A DNA stretch of 62,501 nucleotides from a virus, in the IMG/VR virus record IMGVR_UViG_3300031772_000033, positions 1 through 62,501 of that record. One strand, 5' to 3'. Both the position numbers and the translations under genes were made by a program. The stretch's first letter is position 1. Each line of letters begins with the position of its first letter. This document shows positions 48,375-57,299 of this stretch, one piece after another. The notes below the pieces were generated by a model. It was not told the DNA's origin. It did no database searches and saw only the letters and a list, made by a program, of their open reading frames with translations.

Positions 48375-48687
48375 ATTAACTGAATATTACATAATTTGCA
48401 CTAACCGTCTGGATTACGGTTTTAGGAATATAGGGAATTTCTCGCGGTTTCTTCAGATGGGCGCGACTGCCGCATTAGTTCTAAAAGTTTTCGGAGTAAC
48501 GACAAACAAATCAATTATAATACCATTAGTTGCCATGCTTATCATTGTGACGATTTCGTGGATGTTAGGTAAAACTAAACTTCAGGCTAAGCAATTGAAA
48601 TATGACTCAGAGAGAAATCGTGCGTGGGTGGAATTAGTTGAACAGGTTAAGAGACTTGAAAATAAAATCGATGAGTTAAGAAAATGA
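48361..48687 (+). CDS. Membrane protein with coiled coil
   Basis: 108 residues from the ATG at 48361 inside the GT2 gene end (a longer frame to 48310 is unlikely). Two transmembrane helices (QMGATAALVLKVFGV and IIIPLVAMLIIVTISWML) and a C-terminal coiled coil (ERNRAWVELVEQVKRLENKI). Overlaps the next gene. Function unknown. Confidence 0.55.
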   Translation: MMLSKLTEYYIICTNRLDYGFRNIGNFSRFLQMGATAALVLKVFGVTTNKSIIIPLVAMLIIVTISWMLGKTKLQAKQLKYDSERNRAWVELVEQVKRLENKIDELRK

Positions 48688-48947
48688 ACAACAATGCATT
48701 TGAAAGAGGATTGCTTTTAATCTTTTTGGTTTTATTTGAAATGATGATACTTGTTGTAATTGCCAATTACAATTCAATCCCTCCGCATACATGGATTGGT
48801 GGGTTTGTTTATCGTTGGATGGAAGCACTTTGTATGCCTGAGTATAAGGGTTTTGATCGGATATTTTTATTTATGAATTGGGGATTAATACTGTTCTTTA
48901 TCGCGCAATCGTATTTTTTGAATAGATTATTGAAAGGCAAGCATTGA
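48684..48947 (+). CDS. Two-helix membrane protein
   Basis: 87 residues, ATGA-coupled. Transmembrane segments LLLIFLVLFEMMILVVIA and IFLFMNWGLILFFIA. May form part of the envelope step of the glycan cassette or be independent. Confidence 0.55.
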   Translation: MNNNAFERGLLLIFLVLFEMMILVVIANYNSIPPHTWIGGFVYRWMEALCMPEYKGFDRIFLFMNWGLILFFIAQSYFLNRLLKGKH

Positions 48948-49034
48948 ATGAATAAATTGATATGGTTTTTACTTTTTATAGTTATATTGGGTATTCCTTT
49001 AATAGCTATTATTTTGGCTTTACTGGAATTGTAA
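48948..49034 (+). CDS. 28-residue membrane peptide
   Basis: Starts on the base after the previous stop and encodes one hydrophobic helix (MNKLIWFLLFIVILGIPLIA and onward). Too short to classify but clearly protein-like. Possible small holin-like or regulator peptide. Confidence 0.4.
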   Translation: MNKLIWFLLFIVILGIPLIAIILALLEL

Positions 49035-49066
49035 AAAAGAACGTTTTAAACCAAGAGGAGAGACAA

Positions 49067-49252
49067 ATGAAGACAGGTGACACGGTAAAACTGAAAGACG
49101 GGTTGAAGGTCGGACGGAAATACGGGGAAATAGAATTATTGGAAAGCATGATCTTCGAAGGTGAAAAGAAAATCGAAACAGATAAGGAAGGCGATATTTA
49201 TATTGATGGTTGGTACTATTCTATCGAAATGTTGGATATATTAACAGGGTAG
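49067..49252 (+). CDS. Small SH3/KOW-like protein
   Basis: 61 residues from the ATG at 49067 with GAGGAGAGAC. Beta pattern (GDTVKLKDGLKVGRKYGEIE) resembles a small SH3-like barrel. Lies just left of the TnpB gene; the similarly built 50495-50677 protein lies just right of it. Confidence 0.5.
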   Translation: MKTGDTVKLKDGLKVGRKYGEIELLESMIFEGEKKIETDKEGDIYIDGWYYSIEMLDILTG

Positions 49253-49312
49253 AGGTTAAACGTTCTTATTTATATGGGGAAGAGTGATAACTCACAAGGG
49301 AATAAAGACTCG

Positions 49313-50470
49313 ATGGTACAATACCAATTAAAACTTAAACTAAACAAAAAACAAGAAACCACACTTAATGAATGGTTGTGGAATCTTACTGGAGTTTGGA
49401 ATTGGGCTATTCGTAAAATAGAACTTGATGCTCAATATGGAATATATTACAGTAAATTCACTTTTCAAAATATACTTGCGAATCATAGCAAAAAAATTTG
49501 TATTCCAAGCCATGTTTTAGGTGGTATACTTTCACAGGCACATCTCGCATGGTCTCGATGCTTTAAAAGGAAAGCAAAAAAACCACACTTTAAGGGACAA
49601 CGAAACAAATTAAATAGTATCCCATTTCCCGATCCCATTAGATCACCCAAAGAAAACCACATTACTCTTTTGGGTATTGGAAAGATACGTTTTCATAAAC
49701 AGAAATTACCAGAAGGAAAAATTAAATGTGGCCGGATTATTAAAAGGGCAAGCGGGTGGTATTTATGTGTTTTTATTGATGCCGAACGAAAATCGATTGA
49801 ACGCAAAGCATTTGGACGAATAGGCATTGATCCGGGATTTAAAAATCTTTTAACATTATCAACCGGCGAAAAAATAGAACATCCAAGAGAATTAGAGGCA
49901 ACAGAAAAACGTTTAGGACAAGCACAAAGAGGACACAATAAAAAATTAGCATCACGTCTTTCGGAACGCAGAGCCAATAGAACGAAAGACAGGAATCATA
50001 AACTTTCACATAAACTTATCGGTGAAAATATTTTTATTGCATTTAGTGCGGACAAACATCAGAACATAGCAAGAAAATTCGGGAAGTCAGTTTCCAGTTC
50101 TTCCCATTATCAGTTAAGACAGATGCTTTCCTACAAGAGCCATTCAGGCGGTACGGAATACGTTGAGACTGATTCGAGAAATTCCACCAAGACCTGTTCG
50201 AACTGTGGGGCCTTAACCGGTCCTACGGGCTTGAGCGGCTTGTCGGTAAGGCAATGGGTGTGTGTTGCTTGTGGGGCAGAACATGACCGCGATATAAATG
50301 CGGCACGGAATACGCTCATTGTCGGGGCCGGAATGGCCCACGAGGTGCATAATGTAAAAGCATTATGCAGTCCGAAATCTTATGCAACTGGGTTCAAATC
50401 TTTCGCGCTTGCGGGTGCGGATTCGTTAGTATTGAGCCCATGCGCAAAGGAAGTTCAATTATTCGCCTGA
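49313..50470 (+). CDS. tnpB: TnpB (IS200/IS605 OrfB-like RNA-guided nuclease)
   Basis: 385 residues from the ATG at 49313 (a 398-residue version starts at 49274, without a clear ribosome binding site). The order fits TnpB: helix-turn-helix start (QYQLKLKLNKKQETTLNEWL), IDPGFKN with Asp173 (RuvC I), a Glu in the region LIGENIFI (RuvC II), paired Cys CSNCG (295, 298) and CVACG, and HDRDINAARN (RuvC III). No TnpA transposase is nearby. TnpB normally uses a guide RNA from the 3' end of its own gene. It separates two small SH3-like genes. Confidence 0.85.
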   Translation: MVQYQLKLKLNKKQETTLNEWLWNLTGVWNWAIRKIELDAQYGIYYSKFTFQNILANHSKKICIPSHVLGGILSQAHLAWSRCFKRKAKKPHFKGQRNKLNSIPFPDPIRSPKENHITLLGIGKIRFHKQKLPEGKIKCGRIIKRASGWYLCVFIDAERKSIERKAFGRIGIDPGFKNLLTLSTGEKIEHPRELEATEKRLGQAQRGHNKKLASRLSERRANRTKDRNHKLSHKLIGENIFIAFSADKHQNIARKFGKSVSSSSHYQLRQMLSYKSHSGGTEYVETDSRNSTKTCSNCGALTGPTGLSGLSVRQWVCVACGAEHDRDINAARNTLIVGAGMAHEVHNVKALCSPKSYATGFKSFALAGADSLVLSPCAKEVQLFA

Positions 50471-50494
50471 GATGCTGGATGTGCGGGAATAACC

Positions 50495-50677
50495 ATGAAA
50501 TATAATTTTGAATTTAATCTATCCGACAAAGTAAAAATTATTCCCCTTGAATGTGAAGGCAGGATTATTTCAGTCTGGATAACGGAATGCGGGATAAAAT
50601 ATGAAGTTAGATATTTTGATAAAGCTGAAGCCCAAACCGTTTATTTTTATGCGGATGAATTGAAGGCAATGATATGA
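50495..50677 (+). CDS. Small SH3-like protein
   Basis: 60 residues. Beta-rich (SDKVKIIPLECEGRIISVWI). The C-terminus DELKAMI overlaps the next gene. Possibly related in fold to 49067-49252. Confidence 0.5.
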   Translation: MKYNFEFNLSDKVKIIPLECEGRIISVWITECGIKYEVRYFDKAEAQTVYFYADELKAMI

Positions 50678-50832
50678 GGAAAATCCGAGCCTTGAAACTC
50701 AGACGGGCCGCAAACAAGGAAGCGCGGTTCTTCGAGAATACCTTAAAGCCAGGTACGCAAAGGGAATACGTCAAGGGTTGTCCGCGAGAACTGTATAAAA
50801 GTAAGAAAAGGGAATATCTGAAGGGTGAATGA
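50674..50832 (+). CDS. Small basic protein
   Basis: 52 residues, ATGA-coupled. Very basic (RKIRALKLRRAANKEAR). Overlaps the next gene. Function unknown. Confidence 0.45.
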   Translation: MRKIRALKLRRAANKEARFFENTLKPGTQREYVKGCPRELYKSKKREYLKGE

Positions 50833-51077
50833 TGAAAAGGGAATTTGACTATTCATCCTACATTCAAGTTAGACCGGAACCGGATACGGAACTGCCAACA
50901 GAAAGGGTATTTGATTATTCTAATATACCTTCCTTAGATGAGGCGACAAGTGGAAATGTAATTGGATATATGACCGAAGTAAAATATAAAAAAGACGGCC
51001 TATATGCTACAATAATTTTAATCGAACTCGACCCGCAGATGCCAAACATAGCACCAAGCATGGATAGGGTACTTTAA
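50829..51077 (+). CDS. Small accessory protein
   Basis: 82 residues, ATGA-coupled. Contains FDYSSYIQV and FDYSNIPSLDEATSG, a repeated FDYS element, then a beta C-terminus. Function unknown. Confidence 0.45.
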   Translation: MMKREFDYSSYIQVRPEPDTELPTERVFDYSNIPSLDEATSGNVIGYMTEVKYKKDGLYATIILIELDPQMPNIAPSMDRVL

Positions 51078-51221
51078 ATGGAATTATTAAAAAATAAACT
51101 TTATGTAAAACTTACGATAGAAGGCGTGGATAGAATTACGTTTAGATTAAAACTTTATAAATTAATATTTTCCTTGATGCAGATATTCTTTCCCTTGGAA
51201 TTGACCATAAAGGCCGAATAA
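51078..51221 (+). CDS. Small hydrophobic peptide
   Basis: 47 residues starting on the base after the previous stop. A basic beta start then LKLYKLIFSLMQIFFPLEL, weakly hydrophobic. Function unknown. Confidence 0.4.
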   Translation: MELLKNKLYVKLTIEGVDRITFRLKLYKLIFSLMQIFFPLELTIKAE

Positions 51222-51226
51222 AATAA

Positions 51227-51373
51227 ATGGGTAAGACCCACAGGAAAGAATACGATCCGGTTCTTAAATTTAAAAAGAAACAAAAAAGAATTAAGATAGT
51301 TAAACCGGAACAGGTTTCAGATGATTTCGCATTATTCGAGTTTAGTAAAAATAAACGAGGTATTGTAAAATGA
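51227..51373 (+). CDS. Small basic protein
   Basis: 48 residues, Lys-rich (PVLKFKKKQKRIKIVKPEQV). Overlaps the next gene by ATGA. Function unknown. Confidence 0.4.
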   Translation: MGKTHRKEYDPVLKFKKKQKRIKIVKPEQVSDDFALFEFSKNKRGIVK

Positions 51374-51603
51374 AACTTCCGAGGTGGATTCATAAGCTTT
51401 ACGCTAATGCTTTTGGATACTTTTGGCTTCCATGCCCTATTTGCGGAAGGAAGTTTGGAGGCCATGAGTGGGATATCGAAAGAAATAATAATTCTATCAA
51501 GGAGACTGAAAGTTCAGGTTCCGGTGTTTGTCCCAATTGTCATGCATTTGCATTTTTTTATAATTTAATGTGGGATAGGGAAAATGAAATCAACAAGGCG
51601 TAA
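51370..51603 (+). CDS. Small zinc-ribbon protein
   Basis: 77 residues. CPICGRKFGGHEW and VCPNCHAFAFF form a zinc ribbon. It overlaps the start of the Tat-signal gene. Function unknown. Confidence 0.55.
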   Translation: MKLPRWIHKLYANAFGYFWLPCPICGRKFGGHEWDIERNNNSIKETESSGSGVCPNCHAFAFFYNLMWDRENEINKA

Positions 51604-52006
51604 TTTTTTAAAAGGAATACTGGGTTCAAGCATGGCCGTTGCGGTTATGCCTAAGTTATTCGAGAAGAATATAGAATTAAATGAATTAGATAAAGAAAAA
51701 CTGTTATCTGAGCATGATTCATGGCAAATCAATGAAGATGATTCCGATATTATTAAATTAATGAAACTGGCAGAGTCGGATCATATACATGATAGGTTTA
51801 TAACAGTAAAGGCACTTGAAAATATAAAAACAGGTTATCTTGTTAATATTTCTAAACGTTTCACTGTTAAAAAAGCAAACAATAAAAGCAAGTTCATTGG
51901 TGGTGCAGTAGAAGATATACGTAAAGGACAAACCGGTAAAATAATGATTTGTGGAAGTTTTGAAGCTAAAATTAATACAAGAAAATATAAAGATATTATA
52001 ATTTAA
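51584..52006 (+). CDS. Protein with twin-arginine (Tat) signal
   Basis: 140 residues. The N-terminus MKSTRRNFLKGILGSSMAVA fits the Tat consensus (R-R-x-F-L-K) and a short hydrophobic core. The C-terminal 70 residues (ALENIKTGYLVNISKRFTVK and onward) look like a beta-barrel of the decoration-protein type. Tat export carries folded proteins. A phage protein with this signal directly before the terminase genes is unusual. Confidence 0.6.
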   Translation: MKSTRRNFLKGILGSSMAVAVMPKLFEKNIELNELDKEKLLSEHDSWQINEDDSDIIKLMKLAESDHIHDRFITVKALENIKTGYLVNISKRFTVKKANNKSKFIGGAVEDIRKGQTGKIMICGSFEAKINTRKYKDIII

Positions 52007-52057
52007 TATTTAGAATGCAACATTTTAATTAATAATAAAATAGATACTAACAAAATC

Positions 52058-52423
52058 ATGCAAAATAAAATAAAAAAAATATCAAACAAAGAAATAATTA
52101 AGGCGATAAAAAATTCAGCAGGGAATATGACTGAAATTGCCAAACGTTTAGGTATTCATAGAGTTACGGTAGTCAAATATATCGAAACCATTCCCGAAGT
52201 CAAGCAAGCATACCAGGATGAGGTTGACTCCTTAAAAGAGAAAGCCGTAACTAATATAGCCGATGCAATCAATAGAAAAGAAGGCGATTTCGATACTGCA
52301 CTTGATACGTCTAAGTGGTATGTTTTAAAGCGCAGGAAGGATGGAGAGTTTGCGGATAAGCAAGAGGTTGAGCATTCGGGTGATGTAGCATTCACCTACA
52401 AATGGGAAGTTGAAAAGGAATGA
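52058..52423 (+). CDS. terS: Terminase small subunit
   Basis: 121 residues. Helix-turn-helix MTEIAKRLGIHRVTVVKYI at about residues 25-45, then a helical oligomerisation region ending RRKDGEFADKQEVEHSG, as in phage TerS proteins that select the packaging site. It overlaps TerL by ATGA. The 51-base gap upstream (52007-52057) is AT-rich. Confidence 0.8.
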   Translation: MQNKIKKISNKEIIKAIKNSAGNMTEIAKRLGIHRVTVVKYIETIPEVKQAYQDEVDSLKEKAVTNIADAINRKEGDFDTALDTSKWYVLKRRKDGEFADKQEVEHSGDVAFTYKWEVEKE

Positions 52424-53781
52424 TTGAGATTAAGACAGTCTGGAATAAGTGGCAATGGAAATTTCTAATGTCCCAGGCAAAGCATCGGGCTTTGTTTGCG
52501 GAGTTCAGAAGTGGGAAGACAAAGGCCGCAGGTGCGGACTTATTCAAACATCTAAGCGAATATCCGGGTACAAGGGCTGCGGTGATTCGAAACATCCACC
52601 AAGAGCTAATTGATTCAACAATCCCACAGTTGAAAGAAGTCCATGACTGGGATGTGACGGGCGAGAAATTCAATAAGTCTACGAAGATATTAGAGTTGAA
52701 TAACGGTTCGATCATAGAATGTTTTGCCCTGGATAGACCGGATGATGTGAAGAAACTGAAGAATGTGGCTCTTGGGTATGTCATGTTAGACCAGGGTGAA
52801 GAGATCCATCCGGACATTTACGACATGGCTTTAGGTAGGATGTCTCAGAAGAATGCTCCCAACAGATCGGTAGTGATCGGTAACTTCGAAGGCAAGGGTT
52901 GGTATTGGGATAAGTTCTATGCTCAACCAGTAGAGGTCGAAACTGGGACCTTTAAAGGCAAACAGAGAGACTTCGGGATATATCGCGGACAGGATGAAAA
53001 CTTTATCGGTTTCTGGCCGCCGCCATTTCTCAATGTAAAGAACCTTCCGGACGGATATTATGATGAGCAGATTAAAAACCATTCCCAAGATTGGAATGAT
53101 AAGTATATGTGGGGCTTGCCTACGGGTAACGCAGGTCTTATCCACAAGGATTATAACGAGCAACGTCACTTAATTAGAGCTGAGAATTATTTTACCATTC
53201 CACCCAGACAAGAGCATGCATGGTCAATTTATGAGGGCATGGACTATGGAGTATCTAATCCCACCTGCTGGCTGTTCGTGGCGTATTCACGCGAAGATGA
53301 TACAATCTATTTTCTGGATGAGTATTATCAAAGCGGGGAGAACATCTACTTTCATGGGCCTAAGATCAAGAAATTCAGGGAGGAGTACGGACGGCCTATC
53401 TGGACAATCGGATGTCCTCGAGCTTTTCAAACCGAACGGGACAGCAAATGTCCATCCGATGAATATGCCAGCAAGTATAATATATCCTTGATTCAATATC
53501 CCGTAGGCATTGAGGCACGGATCGAAGTTGTCAATCGCAGATTCAAACTTAACAAAATCAAGATATTCGACCGCTGCCAGTTCCTTAAACGACAGATCGA
53601 GGGCACGACTTGGAAGAACATGGAGAACACAGAGAACCATGCGCTTGAGCCGTTTCACCGGATAGTTGCCAAGATAGATGCTGAATCCAATTCGAGCAAG
53701 ATGCGCGATATACTGAAGGCCGAGCCGTCAAAGAAGATAGAGCAGCCGGTGAGCGCGGGAATAATGTCAATGGATTTTTAG
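52420..53781 (+). CDS. terL: Terminase large subunit
   Basis: 453 residues, ATGA-coupled to TerS. The Walker A region is FRSGKT (residues 29-34) in the short form used by some terminases, Walker B is YVMLDQGEEI near 122-131, and the nuclease domain has GMDYG near 273. It packages DNA into the prohead. The genome's permuted look and end overlap do not decide between headful and cos packaging. Confidence 0.9.
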   Translation: MIEIKTVWNKWQWKFLMSQAKHRALFAEFRSGKTKAAGADLFKHLSEYPGTRAAVIRNIHQELIDSTIPQLKEVHDWDVTGEKFNKSTKILELNNGSIIECFALDRPDDVKKLKNVALGYVMLDQGEEIHPDIYDMALGRMSQKNAPNRSVVIGNFEGKGWYWDKFYAQPVEVETGTFKGKQRDFGIYRGQDENFIGFWPPPFLNVKNLPDGYYDEQIKNHSQDWNDKYMWGLPTGNAGLIHKDYNEQRHLIRAENYFTIPPRQEHAWSIYEGMDYGVSNPTCWLFVAYSREDDTIYFLDEYYQSGENIYFHGPKIKKFREEYGRPIWTIGCPRAFQTERDSKCPSDEYASKYNISLIQYPVGIEARIEVVNRRFKLNKIKIFDRCQFLKRQIEGTTWKNMENTENHALEPFHRIVAKIDAESNSSKMRDILKAEPSKKIEQPVSAGIMSMDF

Positions 53782-53795
53782 GAGGAGAAAAGGAA

Positions 53796-53984
53796 ATGGA
53801 TATCGAAGTAATTAGAGAAAAAAAGAAAGCAGTCGAATCAGAAATACAAAGATTGCTTAATGATTTTCAATTAAGTACACAATTACAAATTAGAAACATT
53901 AAAGTTGAAGCATGGAATGTTACGGATAGTGCATCCACGAGACACGAAAGCATTACCAAGGTGAGTTTGGATATAAGATTCTAA
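53796..53984 (+). CDS. Small helical protein
   Basis: 62 residues, TTAGGAGGAGAAAAGGA upstream. Helical start (EKKKAVESEIQRLLNDFQ) and beta end. A common small gene between terminase and portal. Function unknown. Confidence 0.5.
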   Translation: MDIEVIREKKKAVESEIQRLLNDFQLSTQLQIRNIKVEAWNVTDSASTRHESITKVSLDIRF

Positions 53985-54001
53985 TAGGGATGGATTTCTA
54001 A

Positions 54002-54253
54002 ATGAAACTTGTCTATATCCAATGGTATGACAGTCAAGCAAGCCAAGGCGGATGGAGGTCCACGGAAGATTCTATTTGCACTAAACCATTGATTATAGAA
54101 TCCATTGGATGGGTTTTGCATGAGGGGAAAGATTCGATCTGCATTGTTTCTCACAGGGGCGGCTATGTTGATAATGATGATTACAAGCAAGCAAATGGGG
54201 ATATGACAATTCCCAAATGTGCTATTCGTAAACTTAAAGTAATTAAACTATGA
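54002..54253 (+). CDS. Small beta-rich protein
   Basis: 83 residues. Contains YIQWYDSQASQGGWRSTED and ESIGWVLHEGKDSICIVSH, a pattern known from phage and bacterial small hypothetical proteins. Overlaps the next gene by ATGA. Confidence 0.55.
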   Translation: MKLVYIQWYDSQASQGGWRSTEDSICTKPLIIESIGWVLHEGKDSICIVSHRGGYVDNDDYKQANGDMTIPKCAIRKLKVIKL

Positions 54254-54543
54254 TTCTTCCCGGCATTACAACATGGCAAATAATGAATTCCGATCTTATT
54301 GTGGACACGGAAACAAGAACAGAAATATATTCAGATGAGAAAATTTTCAATGTAAAATTAATAGAAAAAGAATATGATGATAAAAGCATAACGTTGCATT
54401 TCAAAATTTTGCAAACATTTCAAGATAAGCACAGATATGCCACGCATAAGAATACAAACAAAGAAATAATTTTTCGTATTATTGGACTGTTTTTATTTTT
54501 TGCAATATTTTGTTGTTTGGTAATTTTAATGGAAACTAAATAG
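54250..54543 (+). CDS. Single-span membrane protein
   Basis: 97 residues, ATGA-coupled. C-terminal transmembrane segment (IIGLFLFFAIFCCLVILM). The soluble part faces inward if the positive-inside rule holds. Function unknown. Confidence 0.5.
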   Translation: MILPGITTWQIMNSDLIVDTETRTEIYSDEKIFNVKLIEKEYDDKSITLHFKILQTFQDKHRYATHKNTNKEIIFRIIGLFLFFAIFCCLVILMETK

Positions 54544-54572
54544 GCTTAATATTTAACTGTAAAGGAATAAAT

Positions 54573-56912
54573 ATGAGCGGAACTAAAGGTCACTCAGGGC
54601 GCAAGAAAACAATCAAATTGATTGATACTAAGCGAGTTGGCAAGACTTCTGAGGTCGGCACGGTAGGTACTCAGATATATGGTGGGTACATCACAGGCGA
54701 GGAGTTCAACGCAGAACTTCGTGAAAGTACCGCTGTTGATACTTTCGACAAGATGATTCGGACGGACGCGCAGGTAAAGGCTACAATTCAGTTGATGGCA
54801 TTGCCTTTGCGATCAGCTTCATGGGACGTGGAACCGGCAAGCGAGGACACGGCGGACGTTGAGATACGGGATGAGGTACACGATCAATTATTTCAGAACG
54901 ATAATTTCACCTGGGATTCCATAATAAGAAATATTCTTTATTACTTGGTTTACGGATTCTATGTCTTCGAGAAAGTCTGGACAAATAAAGACGGCAAATA
55001 CAGGCTATCCAATTTAGCCCCGCGCAAACCTAAGACGATCACTAAGTGGATTCAGGATGTCAATGGAAAACTTTCAGACGTTGAGCAATCAAGCCAGTTT
55101 CCGGATGGCAAGTACAGGACCGTACAGATTCCAAATGACAAACTGTTAATTTTCACTAACGAGCAAGAGGGCAATAATTGGCGAGGCATATCCGTACTCA
55201 GGACAATATACAAGAACTGGAAAGCCAAGGATATGTTGGTGCGTCTCGATGTGATGAAGCATGAACGATTCGGCATGGGTGTACCAATGGTTACACTTCC
55301 AGAGGGCGAACAAAAAGAGGGAGACCTTCAGGCTGCCATAGATGTTTGCGAGACGTTCAGGGCGCATGAAAAGGGATACGTTATCAAACCGTCTAATTTT
55401 GAGTTTGAAGTGCTTGACATGAAGGCACAGACTACCACCAATGTCATAGAATCAATCAAATATCACGATACGGAAATCACTTCCAATATCTTGGCTCAAT
55501 TTCTCAGCCTTGGTAAGACAGAGACGGGTTCGCGGGCTTTGGGCGGATCGTTGCAGGATACGTTTTACAATGCCTTGCAATCAGTAGCACGTTATATAAC
55601 GGACGTTATGAACGGAGGCATGGAAGGACGAAGGTTGGTCAAGGATATAGTTGATTATAATTTTGCTAATGTAGAGGCATATCCGAAGATCGTCTGCTCC
55701 AAGATAGCCAATATCGACTATAGTGCATTATCGGCCACGCTGAAAACTCTTACGGATGGCAAGATCATCCGGCCTTCATTCAATTTAGAAAAGTGGATCA
55801 GCAAAGAAATGAATCTGCCCGAACCAGAGGAGCCAGAGGAGGGCGAGCCGTTCATTCCTGAGCCCAAGCCGCCTGTCATTCCCGGCCAAGAGCCAGAGGA
55901 CGAACCACCGAAACCGGGTAAGGGTAAGTCTGCGCAGAAGGCAGACGAAAAGCCGCCCGTTGATATACCCAAGGAAAAGAAGAAACCACCCGAAGAACTT
56001 AGGGAACATCCTCACATCCATCTTCAGGAGCGCAAGCCCGGCGAATACTGGAGGCCGTTAACCGCACTTGAAAAAAGCGTCGGCTTAAAAGAAATGGATT
56101 CAAAGATTAACGAGTATTATGATTTAGCCATAGGGATCGGCGACAAATACAGACAGGACATGATAAATGCCTTAACCGAGAAAGGCGTTGCATTACTCAC
56201 AAAGAAAATAGGTATAGACGAATTCAGCCAGGCATTGATTGAAACCAAAGTTCCCGGCAAGGGCAAAATGGCAAGCGAACTGTCCGGCGCATTGCGTGAG
56301 GTTTATTACTATTCACGGATGAAATTGAGAAATGAGTTATTCAAGGAGCCGGTTGAGTTCATGGATGTTGAACTTCAAAATGATGTTTGGTATCCAGAAG
56401 ATGAAACACCTCCACCCGAAAAGAAAAAGCGCAAAGGCTTGCTGATTCCTATATTCTTCGATGATAAAGAAGTACGCAAATTGTCCTCCGCATTGGCTGA
56501 TGTGGCCGTGTCCGTCCTAACCGTGAAACTCTGGAATGAGTGGCGCAAAGAGATGATCGTTCAGAAGTCCACCGGAATTGTGAATACGGAAACCATAAAG
56601 CAAAGCCTGCTTGATTTGAGTAAGAATGATTTTAAGGCAGAGATTCAGGTTGATGTAAACAAAGTATTCGGACTCAGCCGTGCAGCCGAAGCACAGAAGG
56701 AAAAGGACAAGATTGCCTTGATTACTCATTCCGAAATTCTTGACGATGCCACGTGTCAGGCTTGCGAGGAAGTTGACGGCTGGCAGTTTGACGGTGTTGA
56801 TGATCCGGACTTTCAACCGTTCGCGACCGGACAGTACGATAAATGCGAAGGGAATGTCGGCGGAATTAATCGTTGCCGTGGCATAAACTTTTATCAATTA
56901 CAGCAGGAGTAA
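54573..56912 (+). CDS. DUF935-type portal fused to MuF-like minor head protein
   Basis: 779 residues. Residues 1-410 follow Mu gp29-type portals (TDAQVKATIQLMALPLRSAS, LVYGFYVFEKVW, SNILAQFLSLGKTETGSRAL). A Pro/Glu/Lys-rich linker spans about 412-490. The C-terminal 270 residues end in SEILDDATCQACEEVDGW and GNVGGINRCRGINFY, the metal-binding MuF-like end. Portal and minor head protein are separate genes in Mu; here they are one. The linker may be cut by the head protease. Confidence 0.8.
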   Translation: MSGTKGHSGRKKTIKLIDTKRVGKTSEVGTVGTQIYGGYITGEEFNAELRESTAVDTFDKMIRTDAQVKATIQLMALPLRSASWDVEPASEDTADVEIRDEVHDQLFQNDNFTWDSIIRNILYYLVYGFYVFEKVWTNKDGKYRLSNLAPRKPKTITKWIQDVNGKLSDVEQSSQFPDGKYRTVQIPNDKLLIFTNEQEGNNWRGISVLRTIYKNWKAKDMLVRLDVMKHERFGMGVPMVTLPEGEQKEGDLQAAIDVCETFRAHEKGYVIKPSNFEFEVLDMKAQTTTNVIESIKYHDTEITSNILAQFLSLGKTETGSRALGGSLQDTFYNALQSVARYITDVMNGGMEGRRLVKDIVDYNFANVEAYPKIVCSKIANIDYSALSATLKTLTDGKIIRPSFNLEKWISKEMNLPEPEEPEEGEPFIPEPKPPVIPGQEPEDEPPKPGKGKSAQKADEKPPVDIPKEKKKPPEELREHPHIHLQERKPGEYWRPLTALEKSVGLKEMDSKINEYYDLAIGIGDKYRQDMINALTEKGVALLTKKIGIDEFSQALIETKVPGKGKMASELSGALREVYYYSRMKLRNELFKEPVEFMDVELQNDVWYPEDETPPPEKKKRKGLLIPIFFDDKEVRKLSSALADVAVSVLTVKLWNEWRKEMIVQKSTGIVNTETIKQSLLDLSKNDFKAEIQVDVNKVFGLSRAAEAQKEKDKIALITHSEILDDATCQACEEVDGWQFDGVDDPDFQPFATGQYDKCEGNVGGINRCRGINFYQLQQE

Positions 56913-56913
56913 T

Positions 56914-57117
56914 ATGAATCCAGTCCGTTGTAAATGCGGTCATATGTTGGCAGATAAAGGCGAGAAAGTATACGAGATCAAAATCAAATCAGGCAAAAAC
57001 ATAGACGTTTCTTTCCCTGAAGGCGTGGTAAAATGTCCCGGATGCGGCACGGTTTACTTTCTTCCAAGGTGCGAGACAAACACAATAGGCGAGGCGGTTG
57101 AGATAAAGTATAATTAA
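56914..57117 (+). CDS. Com-like zinc protein
   Basis: 67 residues starting 1 base after the portal stop. VRCKCGHMLADKG and VKCPGCGTVYF give the two Cys pairs of Mu Com-type proteins, which in Mu control translation of the mom gene by RNA binding. The adjacent region has RNA hairpins, so RNA binding is plausible but unproven. Confidence 0.55.
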   Translation: MNPVRCKCGHMLADKGEKVYEIKIKSGKNIDVSFPEGVVKCPGCGTVYFLPRCETNTIGEAVEIKYN

Positions 57118-57241
57118 AATATTATTACGGGATATAAGAATTAACTTGATTTTAATATTAAGAATCGTTAAATTTCCATGCCAAAAGTTTAGGAAAAAGA
57201 ATATAAAACAAATTAATAAGTCAATAATATAATTTAATATC
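57118..57241. other. AT-rich gap before the protease-scaffold gene
   Basis: No gene on either strand. Very AT-rich, with many possible -10-like hexamers but no clear -35. It ends at the GNRA leader element. Confidence 0.5.
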
Positions 57242-57299
57242 AGAGGCGCGTGAAGCCCGATCACTCCGAAAGGATGGTCGGGCTTTTTTGTTTTATGGA
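57242..57299 (+). promoter_or_regulatory. GNRA-hairpin leader element, copy B
   Basis: AGAGGCG, then GCCCGA (57255-57260) pairing with TCGGGC (57278-57283), an inner TCC-GAAA-GGA hairpin (57266-57274 approx.), TTTTTT, and then GGAGG before the ATG at 57307. Same order as 10851-10905. Two copies with compensating differences and a GNRA loop indicate a selected RNA structure. Confidence 0.6.

Noticed and set aside
49253-49312. IS200/IS605 left end with TnpA
   Set aside because: No TnpA ORF and no convincing terminal palindrome could be seen around the TnpB gene.
54573-56912. Two separate portal and MuF genes
   Set aside because: The frame is continuous through the Pro-rich linker and no start with a ribosome binding site is seen at the junction.
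57118-57241. Late promoter
   Set aside because: Many AT-rich hexamers but no -35 and -10 pair with proper spacing.
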